Under the pieces are notes generated by a model that worked only from the letters and a program-made list of their open reading frames with translations, did not search any database and was not told the DNA's origin. Source: Desmodus rotundus (Eukaryota > Chordata > Mammalia > Chiroptera > Phyllostomidae). From it: a DNA stretch of 64,000 nt. Position numbers and translations under genes: made by a program. Shown here piece by piece: positions 52,461 to 64,000 of this stretch; the stretch's first letter is position 1; the number at the start of each line of letters is the position of its first letter. Location of the stretch: the NCBI RefSeq assembly GCF_022682495.2, contig NC_071388.1, positions 29,992,139-30,056,138 on the forward strand, read 5' to 3'.

Positions 52461-52753
52461 TTAAAATCACAATGTTCCTTCCCATCCCTTCATTCTGTTA
52501 TCCCCTTTTGCTGATTTATTTCTTTACAGGATATTTATCACATTCTAAAATTGCCTATTACATATTTCATTTTCTAGATAAAGTCCATTACAGGTTTTTT
52601 GGGGGATTTGAGTGTTTAACAGGCAGTGTGGATATAGGTCTCCTCTGCAAACAAACTAAATGGCTGATGACAAGGAAAGGGTGCTGGGGGTAGAAGCCTG
52701 GGTTTGGGATCCAGCTCTGACTAACTCACTGTGAACTGTGAACTGTGAACTGT

Positions 52754-52812
52754 GTGAAATTGTCATTGTTCACACTGTGTGTTCACAAAAGTGTGAACAA
52801 TGACAATTTCAC
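52754..52812. repeat. Perfect inverted repeat, 23-bp arms, 13-bp loop
   Basis: The arms 52754-52776 and 52790-52812 are exact reverse complements, with GTGAAATTGTCATTGTTCAC in the left arm. Just upstream are three copies of CTGTGAA. The arm sequence also occurs, with one mismatch, near the start of the mariner at 54120, so it may be a mariner-derived palindrome. Confidence 0.9.
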
Positions 52813-52867
52813 TGTCTACCATCTGCCAGTCTCTGTCTGCTCGTCTGTAAGTGCAGGTAACATACCT

Positions 52868-53005
52868 AGATCATTCGCTCAGCAAATATTGAGGGCAGTC
52901 TTAGGCCAAGCAACAGGCCAGGCCCAGAGAGCCCTGAGTGGGACAGATGTGCTTCCTGCCCTCATGGGGCTTGGCTAGGGAGGAGGTAGGTATTAAACAA
53001 CAATT
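52868..53005 (-). repeat. L2-like LINE fragment
   Basis: 'TCATTCGCTCAGCAAATATT', 'CAGGCCAGGCCCAGAGAGCC' and 'CTTCCTGCCCTCATGGGGCT' fit a reverse L2 3' end. Confidence 0.6.
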
Positions 53006-53229
53006 CTAGAAACAAATCTAAACATCACAGACACTTGACTGTGTAGAAATAAATGAGCTGACTTGTAAAGTGCCTTGTTTGTGATTAGTTCTGCGTCCCT
53101 ACTTGTCTCAAGCTGTCACTGCCCAGCTTTAACCTCATTTTTACTGTCAGGCATACCCTAATTGGTATCCTACCAACTTACTGTTCACACTTGATTGCAT
53201 CTTACAATCACGTGAAATATCTTTTAATA

Positions 53230-53362
53230 CGAGCAACTTGGGCCATGTCTAGAATTTCTGATTCAGGAGGTTGGTGATATAGCCCCCAACCTTCATTTTC
53301 ACCATCTCTTAGGAAATTCTGATGCAGAACCTCCAGACCACACACTGAGAAGTGCTGATTTA
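53230..53362 (-). repeat. MER-type DNA-transposon fragment, family not assigned
   Basis: 'AAATTCTGATGCAGAACCTC', 'CACACTGAGAAGTGCTGATT' resemble short hAT-derived MER repeats. Too diverged to name. Confidence 0.4.
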
Positions 53363-53994
53363 GAGGAATCATTTTATTGTCTCCCTTTTAAATAATAGGT
53401 TATAAAAATATTTTAAAGTCATGTCATTCTAAAGTAAATTATGCTCCCCCAGAAGCCCTTTAGTCTAGGACTTTTGCCTCGCGTTAATAATTTTAATGAT
53501 CCTTAGAGGCTACACATGCACTGTCTAATCATACCAGATTCTCAATCTTAAAATAACTCACTACCCTGAGGACACCTTTTGTTGTCTAGTAGCTTGATTG
53601 CAAAAAAAAAAAAAACCACTTGAAGACTTTTAAAATGCCATCCATTTTCAGGGCTCAGAAGTGAGGAACACCAAAGAAAACTACAACCAAAAAGAAAATT
53701 GATCTGAGAGCCATCTTACCACAGACACTGAGAAAAGCCTTCAGCAAATGGTGCCGATGGCTGCCATGCAGATTCAGATGTGAACATAATTCACCCCGTT
53801 AACAAAATTATGCCAAGGGAAGTACTTTTGAAATATGACATGTAGCCATGTTCTGTGTGATAAGGTCATAAACCCACAAAATATTTCTTAATAAGTAATC
53901 ATAAGTTAAGTTATATATTGCCCAATTCAGAATTATTGAGGGCTAGAAAATCTGACTTGTGCATTAAAAACAAAAGCAAACCAATGACAATTTA

Positions 53995-54118
53995 TTATGT
54001 TTTTTAAACTACATTAATGTTACCTTTCACAACAGTATGGATGAACCTGGAGAGGATTATGCTAAGTGAAACAAGCCAGGCAGAGAAAGACAAATACCAT
54101 ATGATTTCACTTATGCAA
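53995..54118 (+). mobile_element. L1 3' fragment
   Basis: 'GTATGGATGAACCTGGAGAG', 'GATTATGCTAAGTGAAACAA' and 'ATACCATATGATTTCACTTA' are L1 ORF2/3' UTR junction phrases. The fragment ends where the mariner begins. Confidence 0.85.
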
Positions 54119-54119
54119 A

Positions 54120-54740
54120 GTCTGTCTGGGAAAAAAAGTCCAGCCATTGTTAATATGATGAGAACGGTTTGTGCAACATTGATGTAACCTGACAGCCAAG
54201 GAATGTGGACTGGAATGTGCATGTGTGAACAATGACAACTTCACTGTACTAGTCACTGGGGATGGTAGACGCCACTGACTGAGTACGTGTACTGTGTGGT
54301 CATCACATTCACAATGACTGAGCAAGTAGAGCAACAAATCTGCATCAAGTTTTGCGTTAAGCTTGAACATTCATCCATGGAAACTGTTCAGATAATTCAC
54401 GAGGCCACAGATGTGAACAACTGGTGATTGGCAGCTTCATCACAACAACATGCCTGCTCATGCATCACATCTCATGCAGAGTGTTTTGGCAAAACATCAA
54501 ATCACCCAGGATACTCAGTCCCCCTACAGCCCAGATTTTGTGCTCTGCGACTTCTGGCTTTTTCCAAAACTAAAATCACCTTTGAAAGGGAAGAGATTTC
54601 AGACCATCATTGAGATTCAGGAAAATATGACAGGGCAGCTGATGGTGATTGGGAAAACTGTGTGAGGTCCCAAGGTGCCAACTTCGAAGGGGATTGTGGC
54701 ATCTTGTCCTGCGTACAATATTTCTTGTATCTTCTTCAAT
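54120..54740 (+). pseudogene. Mariner-family transposase remnant, central part missing
   Basis: A start at 54314 gives MTEQVEQQICIKFCVKLEHS, a mariner N-terminal helix-turn-helix start. After about 40 codons and a stop the frame jumps to the C-terminal catalytic region: PAHASHLMQSVLAKHQIT, then PYSPDFVLCDFWLFPKLKS, then RGLW-type C-terminus near 54690. The SPDFVLCDFWLFPKLKS block contains the last catalytic aspartate region of D,D34D transposases. The DNA between the two parts is absent and stops interrupt the rest, so the gene is dead. Inverted terminal repeats were not defined. It belongs to a different lineage from the mariner at 26481. Confidence 0.85.
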
Positions 54741-54869
54741 GAATGTCTCCATTTCTTATATTACATGGCTAGGTACATTCTGCACAGACCTCATGAGTTT
54801 CTCCTTTTCTACAGAAATTATAACATAATATACATTCTATACACACTGATTTGCAACCTCATTTCTTGA

Positions 54870-55195
54870 TTTAGTAGCATGTCTTAGAAACTACTTCCTA
54901 TTATTCCATGAGGAGCTTCCACATTTTTAAAATTCATATGTATAGCATTTCACTATATAGATATGCCACAATTTACCTAATTGGTGTTCTACTACTAAGA
55001 ATTTATACTATTGCAACCGTTTGCTATTACAAATAATGAGGCCATGAGTAATTTCAGAAATGCATCATTTCATAGGTGTGCAATTATCTCTGCAGGATAA
55101 ATTCCTAGAAATTAAATTGCTAAGTCAAAAGACACAAATGTCATAATTTTGGTACGTATTCCCAAACTGCCCTCCATGGAGGCTATATCATTAAA
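54870..55195 (-). mobile_element. L1 3' UTR fragment (L1ME-like), antisense
   Basis: 'GATATGCCACAATTTACCTA', 'GTTTGCTATTACAAATAATG', 'CAGGATAAATTCCTAGAAAT' and 'CCCAAACTGCCCTCCATGGA' are reverse L1ME-type phrases. Confidence 0.8.
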
Positions 55196-55539
55196 AGCCC
55201 TAGGACATACACACAAAGAAACAAGGAAGATCTACACCGGTAAAACTGAGATGCTTCTGAGAAATACACACACAAAAAGACTGGAATAGTTCATCTCCCG
55301 TGTAGCATTCTCCCTGAAACGAGGGGAGATGAACATGCTAAACACACCATGGGAGTACAGTCAGCACAATCCAGATGGTGGGAAGCTCCACAGGACAACT
55401 GAGGCAGTTTCAACAAATAAATGTAGAAATAAAAGGCAGGGAGGCAGGGAGGCAGGGAGACAGATGGCTTAAAGGAGATTTGAGAGACACGTTAACAAAT
55501 TACATGCCTATTGTTTATTTGGATGCTGGTTGAAAGAAA

Positions 55540-56240
55540 CTGTAAAAATTATTTTTGTTATTATGAGACAATTGGGAGAAAGAGTAGAATAAGTGGAAAT
55601 TGATAGCTTAGTTTTAGAAAGGAACATTCAATATCCTGAACATATCAGTTCTTCCTATATTATTCTCTACATTAACTGCCATTTCAATAAAATAGCAACT
55701 TTAAAAAAATTATACAAGCTATTTAAAAAAGTTATGTAGAAAAAAAGAAGCAGATAGCAAGGAAAATTCTGGAGAAAAAATAGTGGTGAGCTACTAAAGA
55801 GCATTAAAAAGCTACAGTAATCAGAATAGGGTGGTGAAAAGTATAACTTGGTATATGATAAAATTTGGCATGTAAAATCAGTGGGGTAAGAGGCATTTTT
55901 CAGTGCCTATAAAGAAGATGATTACTTTGTACTTCAAATCAAAACAAATTTCAGATGGATCAAACTTTAAACTTGAAAATGAAACTTTAAAATTCCAGGG
56001 AGCAAGCATGAGAATTTAAAAATATATATCCATAAGTGTGTTGTGTGTTTCATATATATAAACAATTATGTGTGTATATACATATGCATATATAATATGT
56101 ATCTTGCATATATGTATGTATAATACTTATAAAATTTTTATGTGTATTATACCCCCATAGGCATATAGTACTTAAACAGAGAAGGCTTAACTGTGACAAA
56201 GACATAGGAACCATTAAAGAAAAGATTTATAAGGATTTAT
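55540..56240 (+). mobile_element. Old L1 ORF2 3' fragment
   Basis: 'AGCTACAGTAATCAGAATAG', 'TCAATAAAATAGCAACTTTA' and 'ATTTCAGATGGATCAAACTT' are L1 phrases on the plus strand. An AT-rich simple repeat interrupts it at about 56040-56140. Confidence 0.7.
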
Positions 56241-56622
56241 ATTCAATCTTTTATTTTTAATTAAAAAATTTTCCAGACAGATGTAATATATTGCATATTG
56301 AGATATCTCCGGAAGATAACATTAATTGATTCCACCAAACAGAAATTGGCTCACTAGGGAACAAGAGGGTGTGTGGGAAAGAGAATCTTCACTGCATGCC
56401 TTTTTGTATGTCTGTGAATGATTTGCCTATTATGCTTTTTTTAGTTAAAAAATTTGTGTTATAATGCATTATTACATAGCAGGTTAAGATCCCAATTAAT
56501 GTACTTTATGTTTAAAGATTGATATAACGTTGTTTGTCATCAATAGAAGCCGTATGTTAAAGAGAGTTAGATATCATCAAAACATTAAAAAGTACCTTGC
56601 CAGTAAGGACACCAATCTAAAA

Positions 56623-56654
56623 GTGAGATGCACAACTTTGGGTGTGCATCTCAC
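56623..56654. repeat. Inverted repeat, 12-bp arms
   Basis: GTGAGATGCACA at 56623-56634 and its exact reverse complement at 56643-56654 with an 8-base loop, followed by a short CA run. Confidence 0.8.
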
Positions 56655-57112
56655 ACACACACAAGGAATTTCATCAGGGTCAGTCTGGTATAGAGAATTC
56701 CGGCCCAACAGAAGCTGCACGGCATGGTAAACAGGACAAAGGGTTTGAAGCCTTCAGACTGAAGTTCAGATCCCCTTTTTATTCCTTAGTAAACACACGC
56801 CCATGGTAAAATATTGTAAACTTAGTAGCTTCATTTTCCTAACCTACACAATAGGGTTACTTTCACTTACCTTCTGGCTTCTTTGAAGATCAGCAATCAT
56901 TTGTACTGTGTTAGATGCCTGGTTATTATATTATTTCAGCTCTAGAATTCCATGAATTAGTTGGTTCCTGAGTGGAAAATTGGGGTCAAAGGACATATTT
57001 TTTAGGGGAAGAATTTCTTCTTTTGCTATTTTGAAACTTAGATATTCCTATCACCTTCTTGAATGTTATTAACAATTCCCTGCCGTAGGCTCCAGCCACG
57101 CACATGCAGACT

Positions 57113-57330
57113 CCCTGACTGGTGTGGCTCAGTTGGTCAGGTATCACCCCGCAAACTGAAAGGTTCTGGGCTGCATTCCTGATTGGGGCACATGCCGGGG
57201 TTGTAGGCCAGGCCCCTGGTTGGGAGCGTGCGAGAGGCAGCTGATTGAGGTTACGTGGACGTTTCTCTCTTTCTCCCTCCTTTCTTTTCTGTCTAAAAAA
57301 TAAATAAATAAAATCTTAAAAACAAAAAAC
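57113..57330 (+). repeat. VES-type SINE
   Basis: CCCTGACTGGTGTGGCTCAG head, GATTGGGGCACATGCCGGGG middle, AATAAATAAATAAAATCTTA tail. No clear target repeats. Confidence 0.92.
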
Positions 57331-57909
57331 AAGTTGAGAGAACTAATTTTATTCAATTTACTCATGCACATTCTTGTCTCTAAGATGGAATCTGACACGT
57401 ATCTTGGAGTCATAAATATATTCTCTGAAATTTCTCTGACACAACTAGCTTTAACTTTTGACAATTAAGATTTGTGAGAAGCAGCCTCCGAGATAACAAA
57501 ACGAAAAGAGGACATCCTCTCCTGCACTTCCCCATGACGCTTCTGAGATCCTTCAGTGAGCTGAGGAGAGCCATGCGCCATACTGGTGTGCTGGGCCCGG
57601 CCGTGAGTGCTGGTGCTCACAATATAAATGCACAAACCATTCCTCCCATTTACCTGTCCAATGATGGGAAAACTCGTAAGCTGCTATAAGGAGCTTAATA
57701 AAGGACAATAATGGACAATTTCCTGTCAATGAAGACTGTTAAACTTGGAAGAGATTCAGGAGAAAATAATTAAACCCATTTCTCTCCAGATCTATGAAAA
57801 TAAGAGTCATTGACTCTGTTTGGATTGGTTTAACTTTGCCTGTGGATATATATATATATATCTTCCCCTTTTTTCCCTACCCAACATTAATGCTGGCTGA
57901 TTTCCTTTT

Positions 57910-58335
57910 TTTAAGATTTTATTTTTATTTAAATTTTCATTTTTCAATGGCAGTTGACATTAAATATTATATTAGTTTCAGCTGGACAGCATAGTAGTTA
58001 GATATTTATATGACTTATGAAGTGACTTCCCTGACATCACTTCATAGATTACAAGTCTAGAGCCCACCTGACATCATTCATAGTAATACAATATTATTGA
58101 TTGTATTCCCTGTGCTGTACTTTACAAGCTCACGACTGTTGTGTAGCTGCCAACTTGTACTATTTAATCTCTTAACCTTTTTCACCCTCATTGTGGCTTT
58201 GATTTACATTTTGATTGAATTTATTGGGGTGACATTGGTTAATAAAATTATATAGGCTCCAGGTGTACAGTTCTATAATGCATCATCTTATCATCTGGAT
58301 ATTGCATTGTATGTTCACCACCCCAAGTTGATTTC
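57910..58335 (-). mobile_element. L1 3' UTR fragments, antisense
   Basis: 'TGGCAGTTGACATTAAATAT', 'CAGCTGGACAGCATAGTAGT' and 'ATTCCCTGTGCTGTACTTTA' form one reverse L1 3' UTR type. 'TTATTGGGGTGACATTGGTT' from 58222 begins a second copy of the 3' end seen at 26180. Confidence 0.8.
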
Positions 58336-60059
58336 TTTGACCTATCTTTCTACACACTTCCTAATGGTGTTACTGTATCATAAATGTGGTTTTGGAAACT
58401 ATAAGAAAATGTAACGAGAATACTTTCATAGATCCTTTTATATCTACTTATGTCTTTCTTGATGGCCTACACTTTGCAAAAAAATTACAAGTGATCTTTT
58501 CAGTCATTCACAGTGATGAACAGGAAGAGGAAGCCAAAGTTTCGTTTAGAAATCCCCTCTTACAATGGGTGTGGCAGGTTTATAAGTAGAGTTTTAAAAG
58601 GTAGATATTTTTAGGGTAGCACTAAGACAGCATGAGTCGATTTTGTATTTCAGGGTTATAGGAACATTTTTTAAAAAGCAGTACAATTATTTTTGACACA
58701 TTCTTTCTCACTTTCACTTTCCCTGTGGTCAGTAGTCCTGCAAAACCCCATTTATAAAGTAACGTATGTAGCTTCATTTCCCCAGGGTATAGTAAGGGTG
58801 GGCCATGAGTATTTTGTGTGTTTTTTTGTCTTTTAAAGAAAGCCATTTAATTTAGGTTGGTATTTTTATCACTTAGAGAGTTTCTTCTGTTAGTTTCTAG
58901 AATTTCTAAATAAGGTGAAAGAAAAGAATTCTAAGAGAAAATCATAATACAATTTTTTCCAAATTTCTAAATTAGTTGTGTTTAAAATACGAGATAGTGT
59001 GTCTTCTCAAACAAAACATTGAAACAACTGTATGAAATATAAGTTAGCAAAAACAGCATATGAGAGTTCTATCCTTCAGCCTGACGGACAGTAAAAGCTC
59101 AGTTAGTAGTAGATTAAAGCATAGGAAGTTGCTGATGTTTAACCCCTTTGATGTACAAAAATGGCAATTCACAGGATTGGACCTAATATTAATATCCTTT
59201 CTCTTTTACCTTGGTGTCAGAATCCCTTGAGCCTAAACCATCTTACTAAAAAAGCACTCAGATCTCAAAAATATTATACTTATTTGCTAATGTAAGGAAA
59301 TGGGTTTGTGTAGTCTCAGTAGAATTGATGCAAAGTGAACTACATATTTCATCTCAGGAGAGTTTCAGGATATCCTCAAACTCTCATTCACGATTTTGTA
59401 AAATCAGGGAAGAGGTTAAGCCAAAGGAACAAAACAGCAACAGCTGAGAGGGATGCATAGTGTGGAGAAACAGAATCCAAAAACAAAGGAAAGACAAGAC
59501 AAAAACACAGTAAATACAACCCACATACAGTGTAATGTAGTGACTGATATAAACACTGAGTAGCTGGGGTTCATACACTTTGGTGTGTATGGTCAACACC
59601 TGAATATCATTTTATCATAATATATTTACAGTTCTCACTACGCATTATCAAGACAAGTTTAAAACTGGCTTTGAATACTCTAAAAGTCATTCTGTAAGAG
59701 TTTTTTTCCTTAGGTTTGCACACTAAATAACCTCCTGAATATTTTACCTCGTTTCCCAGCCCTTCAGGATATACCCAAGCATTAGTAAATGAATGGAGGG
59801 TGAGTCAGGCTATTACTCCATCCAGGCTACTACTCCCCCCATTAGTAAAATAGTTGAGAAACAGCGTTAACATCTAGGTATTTTTAGGTTTTCAGGAACA
59901 TGGCCAACTTTTTAAAACTTTATCATATAAGTGCCATTTGAATATTAAAATGTTAGAAAATCCAGTATTTTAAAGCTCTGAATAAAAAGCTGGGTATCTC
60001 TTTGAACAAGATAGACCCAACACATGAAGGAAAATACCAGAAAGACATATATCCTGTGT

Positions 60060-60140
60060 CATTCTGGTCTGTCTGTATCCCTAGGGCCTGACCTGTGGTT
60101 GGCAAGAACAAGCATTTATTGACTGAATGAGTGAATGAAT
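60060..60140 (+). repeat. L2 3' end fragment
   Basis: 'GTCTGTATCCCTAGGGCCTG' followed by 'GCATTTATTGACTGAATGAG' matches the L2 terminus. Confidence 0.65.
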
Positions 60141-60911
60141 ACAGTTCTAGGTATTGCATTCATATTTGAATTTTATCAGTTTTAGCATCTATGGTAGCTG
60201 ATTAAACATCCTTTGTATACCAGAAATTGTTCAATACAAATGACTGTTTCCTTACCTTGAAAATGAGACTCTAGACAGGTGTTTCCAACAGGAACATGCT
60301 ACAATTTTATAAACACCTAAGCACACAGGCTGGGGAAGAGATTTCTTACCACATTAATGGGTAAGCTAAAACCATTAATGCCTGGCTGAGTTCCAAAATG
60401 GCCTTGGGCCACACATGACCTTGATTGATGATGACTTTTTAACAGGTCCCTCTGAAACTACTCACTGAGTTTTGCCTGGAGACTTGTGTGTCAGTCATTT
60501 AGCTCTCCTGACAGCATTCCAGCGGAAATCACTCACTGGCAAGCACAAGCACAGACGCTCTAGGATTGTGCCAAATGGAAAAATCCATCGCCATCTTATG
60601 GAAAGCTCAAATCACGCTTCCAGGAGGGGTGGGGACCCACCTGCTTACTGGTCCTGGTTAGCATTAGCTTTATTTCCCCCAGTAGCCACCAGCTTTAACC
60701 AAAAGCCTCGGAACTCCAAATAGAGCCTCTTTCTCAGTTGAGATCTTCCAAAGAAAGGTAATGTCATTCTAAGTAAAACATCTTAGGTAAGGAAACATGT
60801 TTTGTGGGGTTTATGCTACTAATTTTTCTGGTTTGGTTTTAAACACTTGTATTATGGGCTGTTTGGTCAAGAACCAATGTTACGAAGAGTAGATCTGTTT
60901 AGCTTGCTTCT

Positions 60912-61100
60912 AGCCCTGCGCTGTCAAATATGCTAACCACTGATCATATGTAGCTATTTACATTAATTAAGTTTAAATAAAATTTAAATTCTTCTTTCTC
61001 ACTTTCACTAGCCACATTACAAGTATCTGAGAGCCACAAATGACAGATATATATATGTATATTTCCATCATCACAGAAAGTGCTATTGGACTACATTTTT
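60912..61100 (+). mobile_element. hAT-type MITE fossil, family not assigned
   Basis: 'GCGCTGTCAAATATGCTAAC', 'CATATGTAGCTATTTACATT' and the end 'CACAGAAAGTGCTATTGGAC' follow a well-known mammalian repeat with a palindromic layout. The name is not certain to me. Confidence 0.5.
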
Positions 61101-61281
61101 CTACCTTTTTGAAGGACACAGAGTAATCAAGGTATTTTGGCTTTTAAGTGTATAAATTTCTCAGCCTATAAGGGGAAAAGGTTTAACCAGAGATTTATTT
61201 ATTCAGCCTCTATTTATTGAGTCACAATAATTTTCCAAGAGGTTGTCTTTGCTGTGAAATGTTCTTGTAAGTGAACAGAGT

Positions 61282-61680
61282 TGGGGTGCTGCTGCCCACC
61301 ACCCATAAATTCTGGAGGCAGAGTTTTGGTGAAAAAAGGAAAGGAGTCTTTTATTCAAAGGCTACACAATTCTGCCTCAGAACCCATTCCCTCTAAAACA
61401 CCCCCCAAAAATAACCCCTCCACCCTTTGCCAAATTAGTTCCAAGCTTGTGCCTGGAATTCCTTCTCTCATTTAAAATACTGTGCTTTGGGAAATGCAGG
61501 CGGTTTAGCTGGTTCCTGGTTGCAGCCCGGCTTCAGGGTCCCTTCCCTCTCCTCAGGGATCTTGCCAGACCCCCCAGTGTCACTCTCGACGTTTTATAGC
61601 CCCTACTTTTTACTAGATGTGTCCCAGGGAGGTTACTGGGAAAATTCAAAAGCTCCTTGGAAGCCTTAGGAACTGCCAAA
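61282..61680 (-). mobile_element. Possible solo LTR (minus orientation)
   Basis: This GC-richer block has, on the minus strand, a TATAAAACG box (61598-61590) followed about 245 bases later by an AATAAAA signal (61355-61349) and a short trailing part. That is the layout of an LTR. No flanking retroviral genes are visible. The ends and family are unknown. Confidence 0.35.
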
Positions 61681-64000
61681 GAAAGGGAACCTTCTAAGTC
61701 ACAATTACCTCTTCATTCCAATGCACCTCCTCTTGAGATTGAGGAATTCAGACAATATATTCATATATACCAAAGCACTTCAGAAATTCTAGGGAGTTTT
61801 AGCACTGTATCTTCCCCTGAAATGTTTTTCAGCATTTCCAGGATCGGTTAATCCTTAAATGAACGAACGGGCCACCATAGACTCTTCCAATCCTAAACTT
61901 CCTTTTGGATGCTTGTAACATTCCCAAGAACTTCAGACATGTAGCATCACCAGCTCAGCTCCAGCTGCTTTGTAGATCAGCAGTTCCAAGCTACAGAGTT
62001 CTACTAAGTCACTTTGGGGTACCACTGGTATGTTACCAATTGAATCAATAATTAAGGATTATATGGTGATTAAGAAAAGACTAATATTCCAGTTCTTCTC
62101 TACTGATTATTTGAGTATCCCATGAAAATAAGTATTTCTTGAAAGAAAACTTTTAACATTAAAGATTTAAAAATTTAAATAATTGTTTTTAAAAGGTTAT
62201 AATCATGACTCTAACGCAAATATAAAAATATCAAAAAAATTTTATTTAGCTCATTGCTTAATGAGACAACCAGTAAGATGTTATAACCGATTCATGAGAG
62301 AATTCAAAAAGCGGATGAATATATATAAACCCATGAGGGATGCTGAAATACATTTGCTTAATAGATGCAAAACTGATCAATATCCACTGAGTAACAACCA
62401 ATTACACTCAGGCAAACATGTACACTATTATTTTTGTGGACAAGAATCATTTGCATCACTAGAATTTTTGTGAGGCTTAGAGAGTTGTAGTATTGTTCAA
62501 AGACAACACAGGGCCCCAAGCCTATAGGTTATAACCTGGAAGGATGTGTTCTAGAATAGGCAATGCATAGTTTTTCATAGAAAACACTAGCAATCATCTT
62601 GGTCCATTTCCAAGTCTCTCATAATTTTTTCTGGTAAATTAAATGTTTATAGGTTACTCTCTCTCCACAGTTCTATAGCTTTGATTTATCTTTCCATTTC
62701 CTCTTTGTTTGAGAGAAACCTGGTGAGCTTCCTTTTTGCTTGATTCAATAAAACAGGAAAAAGAATATAAAGATGTATTTTATTGAAAAGTGTAAGTGAA
62801 TATGGGAAGAGTCACATGGGGCTGGATAACTGGAGGGAGAAGCCAAAAGAAGAGAAAAAGATGAAAGGATTAAATCTATATCATAATTTAATAGATGTTG
62901 AGATTACAAAATTAAATCTCCTTCTGTCCTTTATTTCTTTGGTTCTGACCCCTTGGTTTTAGGACACACCGCAATAATAACACCATTTTTTAAAACAAAT
63001 TTTGAAGGAAAACAATTGTACAGTCCTTCTTTAAAACATAGCACAATGGAGTATATTTATTCATACACTAGCCCTTGGCGTATATTCTGCCCTTAATAGC
63101 CAAATAGAAGCCTTCTTAACTCTTCTGAGTCACTTTTGGCCACCACTTGTCATGCATATGACATGATTCTTTCCCTGTGCATTTCCTGATCAAACTTCTT
63201 AGCACCTTTGTGATTAAAAATGGAATCTTAAGTCATTTCAAAATATGCCTTCGGTGTATTCTCTCCATTTCCATGTGATTGTTAGACGAGTCCATCCCCG
63301 CACCCCTGCCCTCCACACATACATCAGGAAGCTTTGGCAGTTTAGTACCTGACCAGTCGTCTTTCACAAAGTCTGCATGGGTCATTCACCTTCTCCTGCA
63401 TTCAAAACACTGTTTTATTTTGCGAGATTTGGCAAATTCTTCTGCCTTTAATTGTGCTGCTTGACATCCAACAGGAAGTTCTTTTGTGTATATGCCAAGG
63501 ACCAGAGATGTATCTCTGGCACAAATTTATCCACTTGCCTGTGTCTTCTATTCTTGGAAACTTTGTAAAACATTTGGTTGTTGTTTTACAAGAAAATCAG
63601 TTGGTTCATTTCTCAAGTGACGAATACTTGCATAACTTAAAATACATTTACACCTACCTTTCTGTTCTCCTCTGCATATGTGGTTCTTTTTTCTTTTCAG
63701 TCCTTTGGGGACAATTCTGGATACAAGTTTAAACAAAGACTCAATGGTGGGAGGCAGCTCTAATGGAGATAAGTCAATTGAGGAAACAACGGTAAACAAG
63801 TAGCCAAAAATGTACAGCTTGTCTCTCTGAGGACTAGCTGATTTTTTTGGACATTGATTATAAGATTTATTCCAATTTCAGATAAATTAAAATTATGGCT
63901 TGGAAGCAACGCCATGCATGTTAGAATTGAGGAAATTTGCAAAATTACAAATTGTAAATATACAGATTGTTTCAGAAGGTAATGACTTTTGTGTGCATGT

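Larger units (their letters stand above)
22820..64000 (+). other. SERPINI1: SERPINI1 intron 1 (partial)
   Basis: About 41 kb follow the inferred first exon without any serpin coding exon that I can find. I looked for the signal peptide and start of neuroserpin and for later serpin motifs on the plus strand. The stretch contains the mobile elements, simple repeats and repeat-poor blocks listed separately. Intervals not covered by an entry, such as 23000-25500, 28310-29400, 58400-60000 and 62050-64000, show no gene or recognisable element to me. Confidence 0.6.

Overview
The window is nuclear DNA from a mammal, almost certainly a bat. It is AT-rich, intron-like sequence with a single CpG island, and it carries at least twelve copies of a tRNA-derived SINE with the head 'CCCTGGCTGGTGTGGCTCAG', typical of the bat VES superfamily. 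Old mammalian repeats (MIR, L2, Tigger, degraded L1) and younger L1 and mariner copies make up most of the rest. There are no bacterial-type genes. Nearly all long open frames are chance frames or repeat remnants.

The anchor is one coding exon on the minus strand at 4718-4813, with a 5'UTR part probably reaching 4844. It encodes 32 residues that I recognise as the N-terminus of PDCD10 (CCM3), starting [10 protein letters not shown] and ending in VMYPVFNE at a consensus splice donor. PDCD10 therefore runs right to left. Its 5' end lies in the CpG island, where a minus-strand exon ends at a GTAAGC donor at 21803. On the other side of the island a plus-strand exon ends at a GTAAGC donor after 22819. 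PDCD10 is known to sit head to head with SERPINI1 (neuroserpin) across a short shared promoter, so I infer that the plus-strand exon is the noncoding first exon of SERPINI1.

Layout: 1-4717 is a PDCD10 intron downstream of the start-codon exon. 4718-4844 is that exon. 4845-21802 is 5' intronic sequence of PDCD10, possibly hiding a further noncoding exon. 21803 to about 22819 holds the divergent first exons and the shared promoter, with CCAAT boxes, GC boxes and a ZNF143-type ACTACAATTCCC site. 22820-64000 is the first intron of SERPINI1; no serpin coding exon is visible, so the window ends inside that intron.

The intron of SERPINI1 is rich in nested mobile elements. These include an internally deleted mariner inside an antisense L1, a second mariner with N- and C-terminal transposase remnants but no middle, a deleted Tigger with TA target sites, a SINE inside an L1 3' end with its target duplication, and a 63-bp L1 tail flanked by a perfect 13-bp duplication. 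Other notable structures are a 179-bp recent tandem duplication, a perfect 23-bp-arm inverted repeat made of mariner-like sequence, and a few repeat-poor blocks that could be conserved regulatory DNA. I found no clearly new biological system. The most interesting points are the promoter architecture, the SINE 35 bp from a coding-exon splice donor, and the palindromic or chimeric insertions.
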